A stretch of 64,000 bases of DNA from Porodaedalea pini. Lineage: Eukaryota; Basidiomycota; Agaricomycetes; Hymenochaetales; Hymenochaetaceae. Shown here in pieces: positions 10,746 to 25,140 of this stretch. A program made the translations under genes and the position numbers. Location of the stretch: positions 2,170,001 through 2,234,000 of the forward strand of contig NBAY01000002.1 in assembly GCA_002794775.1 (NCBI GenBank), read 5' to 3'. The notes beneath the pieces are model-generated. The model made no database searches and was not told the origin of the DNA. It was given only the letters and a program-made list of their open reading frames with translations. How positions within the stretch are numbered: the first letter of the stretch is position 1; the number at the start of each line of letters is the position of its first letter.

Positions 10746-13729
10746 ATGTCGCGTTTGAAATCTGCGTGAGTTACTCACTCTACCTGCTCGCGCGTACAAT
10801 GTCTGATCATAATCTTCAGCTATGAGAAAGTGAGGGTATTAGGCCCCTTACACACAGGCGGCCCTGTGTCTGTAACTTCAGATGGTCTGCACGTCGTGAC
10901 TTGCGTTGGTGAAGAGGCCCTTCTAACGCGTCTCAGTGACGGAAAGGAGTTGCGTCGGTTCATAGCTGTATGACAATACCCTACCATAGCTCTGTTTTGT
11001 AGCTTATGCTGACTCTCCTTGTCATTCACAGGATTCTGAAACAATTCATTCTTTATGTTTGACGCCGTCCTCGTCTCATTTGATTCTCTTCACGGCATCC
11101 TTGAGCTTACACATATTTGAGGATCCTCTGTCCTCTTCCTCTCCCAACAAGTCGGCTCGGCCAACTCGAACTGTCCCTAAAGTTCACGAGGCGCCCGTGC
11201 ATGTCTGTAGAGTCGATCCGACTTCAGGTCTGTTAGCCTCGGGATCTGCGGATGGTGTCGTGAAGGTGTGGGATATCCAGCGTGGATATGTAACGCATGC
11301 TTTCAAGGGACACGGCGGTGTAGTCAGCGCACTGATATTCCGCTACATCCACGATACAAGCACAATCGTCAATACGGAGCCTGAACTGCACCTGATCTCC
11401 GCCTCGGTTGATACACGAATACGGATTTTCGATTTGTCTGCAGCGTCTTCACGCTCCGGGAGTGGGAAGCCTGTTTCTGTGCTCGAAGGACACGTATCTG
11501 TGCCTCGTGGACTTGATATTACTCCAGACGGAAGATGGCTCATCAGCGGAGGGCGTGATTCAGTCGTTCTGCTTTGGGATCTTCATGGGAGCCCCACTTC
11601 TGGCAAGCATAAGGGGGAGAAGCGAGGAAAGCTCATACCAATCCTTACACGAACCATTCCTATATTGGAACGAGTAGAAGCAGCGGGTTGGGTGGACGAT
11701 GGAATCGAATCTCTTCATTTCTTTACTGCTGGAGAGAAAGGCGTAGTGAAGGTCTGGGATGCGGTTAACGGGTCGATTCTTTATGCGCTGAATGAGGAAG
11801 CAGAAGAGAACACGGAACAGCAGCATGAAATCCTAGACGCATGGTACGTTTCTGTTCTGGATTAGTGTCAACAAAGTGAGGTTTGCTTATTATCAACCAA
11901 CAGTTTCATTCGTAATAAATCCATCATTTTATCCGTCCACGCGGACCAGAATATCCTTCTCCATTCTCTGTCGAGCAAGACTCTAATCCAGCAGCTCATA
12001 GGCTTCAACGACGAAATCATTGGCGCATCATTCCTTTCTGTCACTGGTCCAGACTCACATATCGCCATCGCCGCGAACTCATCGCTTATCCGAGTATATT
12101 CTGTTGAAGGGAATGATGCTCGTTTACTGTCAGGACATTCCGGAATAGTTTTATGTCTTGATAGCAGTTCAGACAGGCGTTTTCTGGCTAGTGGGAGCAA
12201 GGACAAGTCCGCACGTCTTTGGTCATTTTCAGGTGCTCTGTCGGCTTGGATGAGCGTAGCTATATGCGAAGGTCATGGAGAAAGTGTTGGGGCTGTAGCT
12301 CTGTCGCGGAAAGTCTATGGTTCTAGCTCAGCCGAAGAAACACCCCGCTTCATGTTCACCGGCAGCCAGGACAGGACGATAAAGATGTGGGACCTTTCTT
12401 CCGTATCTGCGGCACTCGATGCGGCTCAGAGTACTCCCATGCGTTGTAAAAGCCTCACGACGCAGAAGGCTCACGAGAAGGACATTAACTCGCTGGATGT
12501 CTCTCCTAATGACCGGTTCCTTGCATCGGGTTCGCAGGATCGGACGGCAAAGGTGTACGAAATCGAATATACATCAGGCGGCGCACGAGGGGAAATCAAA
12601 CTGCTAGGTACTTGTAAAGGTCACAAGCGAGGTGTGTGGGCTGTCAAGTTCGGAAAGGTGGAGAGGGTGCTTGCGACCGGCAGCGGGGACAAAACCGTCA
12701 AGCTTTGGAATTTGGATGACTTCTCATGTGTCAAGGTTTGAAATTTCCGAAATGCATGAGGCTCGCACTGATTGTGCTTACGTTGAAAGACATTCGAGGG
12801 ACATACAAACTCAGTCCTTCAGATTGGCTTCTTGAATCAAGACCTGCAATTGGCCAGTACTGCCTCGGATGGCTTGCTTAAGCTATGGAATGTTCGCACA
12901 GAGGAATGCATCTCAACTATGGATAATCACGAGGACAAAGTAAGTATTGTCAGTGCGTTTCGTGGTGGGATTAGATTGATAACAGGCTGCTAGGTCTGGG
13001 CTTTGACCGTAAGCTCAAAGGAGTCGATGATCGTGACCGGCGCAGCCGACTCTGTCATTACCGTCTGGAGGGACTGCACGAAAGAAAAGGAGCTTGAACG
13101 ACAAGCTGATCTGGAGAAAACAGTAATGAAGTAAGTTGCACAACCTGTGTAAAGGAGCTTGGACTAAACATACGAACAGGGAGCAGGATCTCGTGAACTA
13201 CTTGGCGATGAGAGATTACCGGAACGCCATCTCCCTAGCGCTTGCCATGGACCAGCCTGGTCGACTTTTATCGCTCTTCAAGCAAATTATTTCCCCTGAA
13301 TCACCTAATTCTGACACTTCTGACGCTGGCTCGGTCACTGGCAAGACTAGCATCGACATGGTCCTACGGAAGCTTCCTCCAGTGGAACTAGCGTCTCTCC
13401 TGCGACACATCCGGGACTGGAATGCGAACGCTAGGACCAGTCCAGTCGCCCAAAGTATCTTGAATGCGCTTTTCAAGTTACGCACCGTGGATGACATCGC
13501 AGATGCTTTCGAATCAAGTGAGGCATTGATTTCCATCAAAACATCTGCGAGCGCTCCAAGCGATACTCTCTCCCTGAGCGATTTGGTCCAAACTTTAATC
13601 CCCTATACGGAACGTCACCTTGCGCGCCTGGACCGTCTTGTTCAGGATAGTTACGTTTTAGACTACGTTCTTGGGGAGATGGACGGTGGGCTCATAACGG
13701 AAGATGATGGTATGGAGGTCGACTTCTGA
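10746..13729 (+). CDS. UTP13: U3 snoRNP WD40 protein UTP13 (TBL3 homologue)
   Basis: UTP13 is a subunit of the UTP-B part of the small-subunit processome, which processes pre-18S rRNA in the nucleolus. A 20-base first exon (10746-10765) encodes MSRLKSA and joins to YEKVRVLGPLHTGGPVSVT. Many WD40 repeats follow in two propellers, for example LLASGSADGVVKVWD, FMFTGSQDRTIKMWD, FLASGSQDRTAKVY and VLATGSGDKTVKLWN. The C-terminal Utp13 domain is clear (DLVNYLAMRDYRNAISLAL, LPPVELASLLRHIRDWN), ending in an acidic DDGMEVDF. The long central exon is interrupted near 11844-11900, and short introns fall near 12738, 12940 and 13131. Length and domain order match the family. It converges with PRP22, with about 200 bases between the stops. 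Confidence 0.92.
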
Positions 13730-13933
13730 CAGTAGACGCCAAAAGTACTATACACCTCCAGAATAATCATGTATTTTCACATTGCCATTGTGCCTTTGAA
13801 CGAGTGGCTAGTACTTTGTTTTTGAATTAGATTAATACTGGTCACCGCTCGTACTAAATATAACACACATGTCCCAAGTACGCGATTAATATAGTGAAGT
13901 ACAATGTCTGCAGTTCTACACATGAAACAAGAT

Positions 13934-17754
<3,821 letters not shown>

Positions 17755-18050
17755 GGTGAGGGCCTGCCTCGATTCGTCAGACGTCCAAAGTCGATTAAGA
17801 TGAGCCGAGAGCGTAAGAGTAGAATGTGAAGCAGTGATTAACCTGCGAGAGTCACCACAGGCAAACAAGAGGTGGCAGTTGAACCGTCAGGTGTGGCTGA
17901 GCCTCAGAGGTGAACGATTGGTGAGATCCTTCAACTCGAAAGTCCGAGAAGTCATCTTGAGCGGTCAGGTGACCCACGCACAGAAATTCGGAATTCAAGC
18001 TTCGTAAAAGTTGTCACAACCATCGCGCAGGCGCAGCACGCACCGCAGCA
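17755..18050. promoter_or_regulatory. Divergent intergenic region shared by PRP22 and NXT1-like genes
   Basis: This 296-base gap separates two divergent starts and so must hold both 5' untranslated regions and both core promoters. No TATA box was found; the sequence has pyrimidine-rich patches. The role is inferred from position only. Confidence 0.5.
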
Positions 18051-18639
18051 ATGGCTGGTCTTGCAAAAACAGAGTGAGTAGACACCTTTCCTGTACGAAC
18101 TAGCTCTAAGTTTCGTCTACGATTTCCAGCATAGATATTGCTACGAGAGGAGCAGACCAATTCATCTACGTCTATTATGCTGCATACGACTCCAAGGACA
18201 GAGTTGAAAGTCTGCCCAAATTCTATCGACAGACATCATCCGTGGTGTGGAACGGTAACCCCGTTCAGGGAGACACGGGCGTGAAGGACTTGATGGAGAA
18301 GATGCCTCCGAGCAAGCATGATGTGCAGTCATTTGACTGCCACCCTATCCCTAGTAAGTTTTTACTAACTTCTGCTTCCTCGTCTTTCAGTTCACCCACA
18401 CGCTGGAAGATACATCGCCACCCTCGCTATTGGTGACCGTGTCAGGAACTGTTGTACACGGCAAGACAGCAGCTGCAACACACCCGACAGCTAGCAAATC
18501 TGTCGATGACCAGCCTCGCATATTTGCCCAAACGTTTATGCTTGTTCCAGACACCGACGCTGCTGCACCCACAGCAGATGCAAGCAAGCCACAGGTCAAA
18601 TATTATGTCCTGAGTGATGACTTGAGATTTGTGGGATGA
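18051..18639 (+). CDS. NTF2-like mRNA export cofactor (NXT1/p15 type)
   Basis: A small NTF2-fold protein. Exon 1 (ATG to ACAGA) splices to KTDIDIATRGADQFIYV, followed by YYAAYDSKDRVESLPKFY and SSVVWNGNPVQGDTGVKDLM, the typical NTF2 helix-strand pattern. The last exon reads LLVTVSGTVVHGK, then FAQTFMLVPDT and VKYYVLSDDLRFVG. In this family the protein pairs with the NXF1/Mex67 export receptor at the nuclear pore. An insertion of about 20 residues (ATHPTASKSVDDQP and the following PTADAS loop) replaces the usual short turn. Length (about 170 residues) fits NXT1 better than importin cargo NTF2. Two introns, both with standard GT-AG borders. Confidence 0.8.
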
Positions 18640-18830
18640 CACTGAGGGCTTCATCCGGCATTGTATTACTAGATTCTTCCCCTTCACACATTAAACGGTC
18701 ATCTTCGGCACCAAGGTAGCCTTGTATTCTACTATGAATTCATGAAAATGTGTACACAGCGTGCACAACGTGCTGTTCGTGTTTTGGCAAATGCATTCAC
18801 GTGCAAAATTGAAACTCATTCACTTCCTTC

Positions 18831-20389
18831 ATGTCTGCGTCCAGCATACGTGTTTTGACCTTGAATTGTTGGTCGGCATTCTTCGTTTTAAAGTAACTGT
18901 GCGAAACGGCGCTGAATTTTTTTGTTAAGGGGCCTCAAATATGTTGCGAAGGACCGTGTTGAGCGCGTTCGGGCCATTGCATCATCCATTGCTCGGTCAA
19001 ACTACGATATCGTTGCACTCCAGGAGTTGTGGGTGTTCTCAGATTTCACGTATGTCCGCACCTGCGTAGAGAAGCGTCTACCGCACGCGAAGTTTTTCTA
19101 CAGGTAAGACGGCTGCGTTACAGAAAGTCAAGTCTGTTTTGCTCACGCGTCGTGCAGCGGTGCTCTCGGAGCGGGTCTTGCAATCTTTTCCCGTTTCCCG
19201 ATATTGACAGCGTCAATTCATCCTTACTCACTCAATGGGAACCCAGTCGACGTCGTTGGTGGAGACTGGATTGTAGGAAAGGCTGCTGCGAGCGTCCTGA
19301 TCCGACATCCGATTCTTGGCGAGGTGGAGATATATAACACGCATGTCCGTCTGCATCTCTCATTTTTACGTTGCATACTCAAATGCATGTTCTCTTAGCT
19401 GTTCGCAAAGGGAGGAGAAACAGGTCCAGAATACTTGAGAGCTCATAGGCTAGTCAATGCATGGGAGTTTGCGAAGCTAGTCCGTAACTCTGCCTCCATT
19501 GGCCGGTATGTCATTGCGGTAAGTCGATCATCCTCGTCATGGAAAGCTTTCGTTGTACTGACAATAGATATTTTTATCTCAGGCCGGTGATTTTAACAGC
19601 ATTCCAACGACATTGCCTATGACGATTATTCGCGACCACGCTGGTCTATCCGACGCTTGGGTAGACTCGCACGCGTCTACAGAGGTGTCTCCTGCGAGTC
19701 TCACTCCTGAAGATGCGATTACTCTGGATGGGGTCACGGCCGATTCTCCCTTGAACTCGTACTCTGCCGGAAAACCACTTGATCTGACTGCACGCCGACA
19801 CTTTGGGAAGCGGTTAGATTACATTTTTTACTGCCAGCCGGTGGACAGATACGTAACTGAAAGGCCGATACTGAAGTGCACACAGTCTCGAGTGGTGTTC
19901 TCTGACAGGATTCCTGACCACGCGGTTTCTTTTTCTGACCACTTCGGTCTCGAGGCGACCATTGACATCGTTGGACCTTACGAAAGCGAAGTACCCACGC
20001 AACGTCAGACATTACCTCAGCGTTTGTCACCGCTTATCGACGATGTCCTCGTATCCGTCATACAGGCATTGACTAGCTGCTACCGCATATCTCAAGAACG
20101 TTCGCGTTTCGAGTTGTCCACGTTCGCTACGTGTATTGTCGCACTTGTCGCTCTGTGCATCAGCTCCGCCTGGCTTCCCCATTTATGGCTCGGTTCCATT
20201 TTCATTCTAGTCACCGTTTTCATCTCATGGCTTGGCACGACAATGCTCTATGCGGGGTTTATTTATGGGAATTGGGAGCGCAGAGCGCTCATGAACGTGA
20301 TAGAGGAGCTGGAGTTAATTAGACGATCGAATACTCAGGAGGCTGAATCGTCTACCTCACCAACGCAATCGCTCGGCTCCAGTGAGTAA
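18831..20389 (+). CDS. Neutral sphingomyelinase / inositol phosphosphingolipid phospholipase C (ISC1 type)
   Basis: Hydrolyses complex sphingolipids to ceramide. Exon 1 (MSASSIRVLTLNCW) splices in mid-codon to GLKYVAKDRVERVRAIA. Endonuclease/exonuclease/phosphatase-fold motifs follow: metal-binding Glu in IVALQELWVF, EIYNTH, GDFNSIPTTLPM, the LDYIFYC block, and the catalytic Asp-His in FSDHFGLEATI. Two hydrophobic segments close to the C-terminus (TCIVALVALCISSAW and IFILVTVFISWLG) match the two membrane helices of yeast Isc1 and nSMase2. The C-terminus is a short Ser/Thr-rich tail. Introns fall near 18875, 19105, 19345 and 19519. The stop lies 117 bases from the stop of the convergent lipase gene. 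Confidence 0.9.
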
Positions 20390-20506
20390 TAAAGCTTGCG
20401 GAAAGACAGCACACTACAGCCCGCTTATAATAATTTGCATATAATACATAAAACGTTTGTTGGATGTTACAGTGGTATCTGAGTACAAAAACAGTCCATG
20501 AACATA

Positions 20507-22733
20507 TCAAGGCCGGACATTGGGACGCGATGCTGAGACATAGGTCATAGACCGTTCTGATGGTAACGAATCAGCCCATTGCTGGCATAAGGAAGATATG
20601 TCTGGATGGCTGGCTGCCCGGTTCCTTGTACGTATCGACGGAGCTGGAGTGGATAGAAAGGGAGACGTATGCTCTCCAGTTGCCTGACGATGGTCTCGAG
20701 TTCGAGGTTCAACGCCTTTCTCCGAAGCACCGCTGATCTTTACTTGAACAGGTGTAAAGCCCATTCGTCGACGAAGCGCAGACCGGTTGCGCTTGCCGTC
20801 CGGGTCAGCCTCAGGTTTAAATGGACGCTCTTTGACTGTCTCGAAGGGTACCTGGCTACCCCTGTTCGTCCGATCTGCTAGCTTGATCCCTCCATTGACT
20901 TGTCCACAAACACCATCACTATTCTCGGCTGCGTGAGCCGAAGGTCCATGACGCTCCCTAACCATTTCTGAGCCATCATCGTTGACCTTCCGTGTATTCT
21001 TGTTGGCGGTCTCTTCTTTCAAATGTAATTGAGTTCCCTCGCCCAAATATTGTGGCGACCGCTGCTGGAAGAGAGGTAGATCATTCTTGACAAAGTCTCG
21101 ACAAGCTTGAAGCGCCCTGCTGGCAGTCTCCAAGAAGGGAAACTGCTGGAAGACGTGCACCTGGATAACATCAATCATCGGCCGTCAACCAACTGGCGTC
21201 AGACATACTACTTACGGCATCTTCGTATAGTTCATATCGTACTTGCACGCCGGCCAAACGAGCTTTGTGGACGAGCAGAGTAATTTCATCACGGAGCACT
21301 TCGGAGTCGCCTGCTTGAACTAACAACGGAGGAAGACCATGGAAGTCGCCAAATAATGGGCTCGCATAGGGATGAGCGACAAGTTTCTCGATATTCTCTC
21401 CCAGGTAGCATGAGATCGGATTCAAATGGTCGCCGGGCTTCGGTGGGGGAATGATGTCGTAGGCAGCATTTGTGTCCCAGGAGTCACAGCTCATTGTGAG
21501 ATCTATTCGAATATGCCATCAGTTCAATTGAGGTTCATAGTGCATGGTATGCCACCCACCGACCCATGGCGACATAAGGATCGCCCCTGCAGGTAACGGA
21601 TAACCGTTGTCTCTGAGGTACATTAATAAAACTAAGGAAAGCGCCCCGCCGGCTGAATCTCCTGCAACTAGAATATTCTCCGGGGGGACCTTGAGCTCCA
21701 GTAGTCTCATGTATGCGCTGACAGCGTCATGGATTTGTCCAGGGAATCGGACCTCAGGCGCCAGCCGGTAGTCAATCGCTATAGATATCATGAGCCACGA
21801 ATAATGCACAGAAGGTAAAGACGCACCAAAAAGTCGTGATTCCGTATATTTCGCTAACTGGATGGTAAGTTGCCGATGCGTTGCGGCGGAGAACATATAG
21901 TATGCGCCTTTTATGCGAATTATTATCAAGAAATAAATGGACGGAAAAGGAAAAACTTGCCTCCATGCAAATAAAGAATAACACGGTCCTTCCTTTTAGG
22001 AGCGACCGAGACTTTGCCATTATTTGAACTTTTTGAGGCCTTCCACTCTGCCTGTAGCTTCTTCCATAGCTTTCTACCGACCACCCATTCGCCAGAGAGC
22101 TCTCGGCTTCCATCTTCAAGACGGTCGAGATCAGATAGGAGTCCCCGCAATTTCCGCCTACGGACAGGGAAAGTGACCGGAGTGACCATGGCATCAGAGG
22201 GCAAAGGTGCATATCCAGTTATACTGATTAGGCGGCGCAACGTTGGCTAACAGAGAAAGCTTATAAGCATGGGGGAAAGAATATGAGAATACAATCGTTA
22301 AAGGGCATACAATGTCTGCTAAGTGTGAATGATCGCTAGCATTCTGCATCACGCTGGACACGAACGTCATCTCCCAACCCCAGCTCTTTTTCCTCGGCCC
22401 CCATAGATAATGCGTCACAAAAGCGATGCCGACTGTTAAGGCTTGAGGAGGAATCAGCTGACTCCGGATTTCTTAGAATGAGAGAGAACGCATACTTTTC
22501 CCCGCCAAAAATGCCCCATATCTCCATAGGTCGAAGAAACCTAGGTCCTTTCGTTGGCGTTGTCTAACAGTTGGATCAACTCTTGCTGAGGGGGGCAAGG
22601 AGTAATCTGATCCCTCAAAGTGGCGTAGCAGTTCCAAGGTATCCCGAGATAGGTCATCGGTGCCTTCTGCAGTTCTGTCGAGAGTTGGCTCGGCGTTCGA
22701 CGCGAAGGGCCAAGGCAATGAGAGGTTGAACAT
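20507..22733 (-). CDS. Alpha/beta hydrolase-3 (hormone-sensitive lipase family) with long basic tail
   Basis: Catalytic motifs are in order: oxyanion-hole HGG-AYYMF (split by a GC-AG intron at 21908-21960), IDYRLAPEVRFPG, nucleophile serine in LVAGDSAGGALSL, acid in LLVQAGDSEVLRDE, and histidine in VHVFQQFPF. This is the arrangement of HSL-type lipases and esterases acting on acyl esters. An N-terminal part (LRHFEGSDYSLPPS, FFDLWRYGAFLAGK) precedes it. After the catalytic histidine an extra tail of about 170 residues, rich in Arg, Lys and Ser, runs to the stop (SMTYVSASRPNVRP); it is not part of the usual hydrolase fold. The ATG at 22733 is the first in the open frame; an additional upstream exon cannot be excluded. 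Transposon relics begin 200 bases upstream. Confidence 0.8.
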
Positions 22734-22933
22734 ACAGGAATGCAGTTGAATACACAACGTCCTGAAAGACCCAACGATGAAGTCAATTATACCACCTCCT
22801 GGATAGATACGGTTGCTATAACCTCGGCTAGTAGTGCATTATTGAGAAAGTACTGAGTAGTCCAAGTCGAGGAGTGTGTCACGTAGAGGCAGGGCTAATG
22901 CACGTGAAATGCGCTAGCACGACTACGTAGTAA

Positions 22934-23752
22934 TTATGCGGAGCGGCAGTTCGCGACAACTCAAGTCGCATCAACTTCAACTTCCTACTCCTCCACCACA
23001 TCACTCTAAACAGACCTTTAAAAGCTTGCATAGATAGAGAGAATCTATGTGTATATAGTTTGTACATTATTTTATTTTATTTGTGAGGGATGAAAATATT
23101 TTTGACAAGATTTGAAACATGTCGGCTAAAGTATTACAAATATGTCCTAATAATTGGTAATTATATAACAAAATATTGATCTTAACTACAATTTAAGTTG
23201 CTTTGAGTAACTCCTGAGCAGCACACTATCTGGAATACATCTATGGGATTTGTGTTCCTTCACAGCAGCTGCAGCCTGAAGAATACCAATTCCTCTCCTA
23301 TTGAAATAATTAGTCAAATAGAAAATACATAAAAAATTGAATAAGAAGGAAATACCTGTAAGAATCCATATATCGGCAACATTTCCGGAAGAAGCGGTGG
23401 ATAGTGGCTGCGGAGCAGAGGTCCAGACAAGAAGGGACTACATAGTACTGGGGTGAAGCCTGTTTCCCCTGCTTTCCTTTTTTCAGAGGCAATTCTGCCC
23501 ATTGCATGCCTGCAAGGCATGGTTTTTTGTGTCATTTGCACGGAATGGCCACGAAAGCCATGCCGAACCTGTGGGAATTTTTTTCTGAATTTATTAACTT
23601 TTTTTTTCTCAGAAAATTTGAAACAATTCCTGACTTTTTCTAAAAATGCAAGATATTGGGGCTTTTGGCCACTTTTACAATAGATCTCTGAAAATTTTCA
23701 TAAAACTACAGGCTCGGTGGAGTTGCTGCGAGGTGGCACTCCGCACCATAGT
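22934..23752. repeat. AT-rich repeat with inverted ends, copy 2
   Basis: Homologous along its length to the element at the left edge of the window. Left end TGCGGAGCGGCAGTTCGCGA and CAACTCAAGTCGCATCAACTT align with the left end of copy 1, and the right end (GGAGTTGCTGCGAGGTGG to TAGTACTAC) aligns with the right end of copy 1 and, inverted, with its own left end. The interior has long A/T tracts and no open frame that looks like a protein. Inference: an old non-autonomous DNA transposon family with at least two copies here. Confidence 0.6.
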
Positions 23753-23789
23753 ACTACAGCATTATGTAATTGTAAACAATCTATACATA

Positions 23790-24131
23790 CAAGTGGTTCT
23801 GAAAAGTGTTCGTCACCCCCGTTTTCAGATTTGATTGACATACCCAAATGTGGAAGGTTAAGATGCTGATTAATATGTGTCGTCTGTCTTGTCCTTCACA
23901 CAGAACCAGGCCAGAATAGTATGCACAGTTCTCTATTTCTCAAGTTTGCATACACACTGTAAAAATGACAACATCTTGTGTACAGGTAATGCAAAAAGTG
24001 CAATAAAAACAATAAGAACAACACAAATGACATGCTTGATGAAGGTTTTCATTGGCATGTTTACCTTCTGAATTTGGGTATGTCAATCGATTCCGAAAAT
24101 GGGGGTGATGAACACTTTTTGGAACCACCTG
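23790..24131. mobile_element. 342-bp MITE with about 61-bp terminal inverted repeats, TA-flanked (Tc1/mariner type)
   Basis: The bases at 23790-23850 begin CAAGTGGTTCTGAAAAGTG, and 24071-24131 read as its inverted complement (CAGGTGGTTCCAAAAAGTG). About 52 of 61 positions match, including the blocks TGTTC-TCACCCCC and GATTGACATACCCAAAT. TA stands immediately outside both ends (23788-23789 and 24132-24133), the target duplication of Tc1/mariner elements. There is no transposase; only short frames are present inside. It would need an autonomous relative to move. Confidence 0.85.
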
Positions 24132-24256
24132 TAGTTGTCAATACATATTAATATTAATTTCTTCCATCCTATACACTCACTAGTGGGCACTGGCAGCTCT
24201 CATCTACTGTATCTCTTCCTTCATGATTTTTGTAATACAATGTACAGTACAAAATA

Positions 24257-24875
24257 CAGTTGAACCTGTGTATAAGAATATTAATAGGGTTCGGTGGACA
24301 TGCCAGCTTACAGGTAATTCTTGTGCATATTATTACATAATATTCAAATAAGGTTATTACTATTTATGAATGGATGAGTCATATACAACTGGCCACTTTT
24401 GCTGAGAGCAACATATTGAAAGAAGCCATTTAAAGAGAAATAATTACAAATATCTACCTGTGATGGACCTTTATTCCTTCTGAACCAACCATTGGTGCTT
24501 TGGTAGAAGCTTGAGTGCTTGAGTGTACTTGTCACCAGTTTGGCTCTGAAAGAGTGTGTTGAGTTGTGTGAGTGCCCAGGCATTCTGGAAGGGTCATGAG
24601 AGGCTATTTGCCTGCTAACTGTGAGCCATGAAAATAACCAATATTTATATACAGATTGTCACAGTATATCTATATGGGGATACATGGCCACTTGACTACC
24701 TCTAGATAATAATTTTTTCCTATAAATTTGCATTGAAATCTTAATTCTTATTGCTTATAGCAAGTATTCTTATAGGACCCTGAAATTCCTGCATACTGAG
24801 TCAGTGAATGAAAAATTGTATGCTTAACTACAGGTTATTCTTATCCACCAGTATTCTTATATGCAGGTTCGACTG
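24257..24875. mobile_element. 619-bp non-autonomous element with pogo/Tigger-like ends, TA-flanked
   Basis: Left end CAGTTGAACCTGTGTATAAG and, on the complement, right end CAGTCGAACCTGCATATAAG share 22 of the outer 26 bases. TA lies at 24255-24256 and 24876-24877. CAGT-YGAACCT ends are typical of pogo/Tigger elements (family knowledge). The motif ATAAGAATA recurs inside the ends: once at the left, and three times inverted near 24766, 24836 and 24852, resembling transposase-binding sites. No transposase frame is present. Confidence 0.8.
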
Positions 24876-25140
24876 TACAGGGGAATCTGAAAGTTATTGG
24901 CTAGCTGAAAAAGGCAATTCCTTCTCAAGGCATGAATTGCTCGAAAATAGGTAAAATGTAGACTTATTGCAACGAGAATATTAGCATCACTTATACGTGA
25001 TTAATATTACGAACAGCTGCTTACCAGCATTGCAGCGCTGGCGCGTCATCCCGCTAACGACGCGTTCCTTGTCGTCTGCGTGCCGTTTCTGTTTCTGAAA
25101 TGCAAGAGGTCGAGAAGCTACGTGCCGAAGACCTTGCTGC

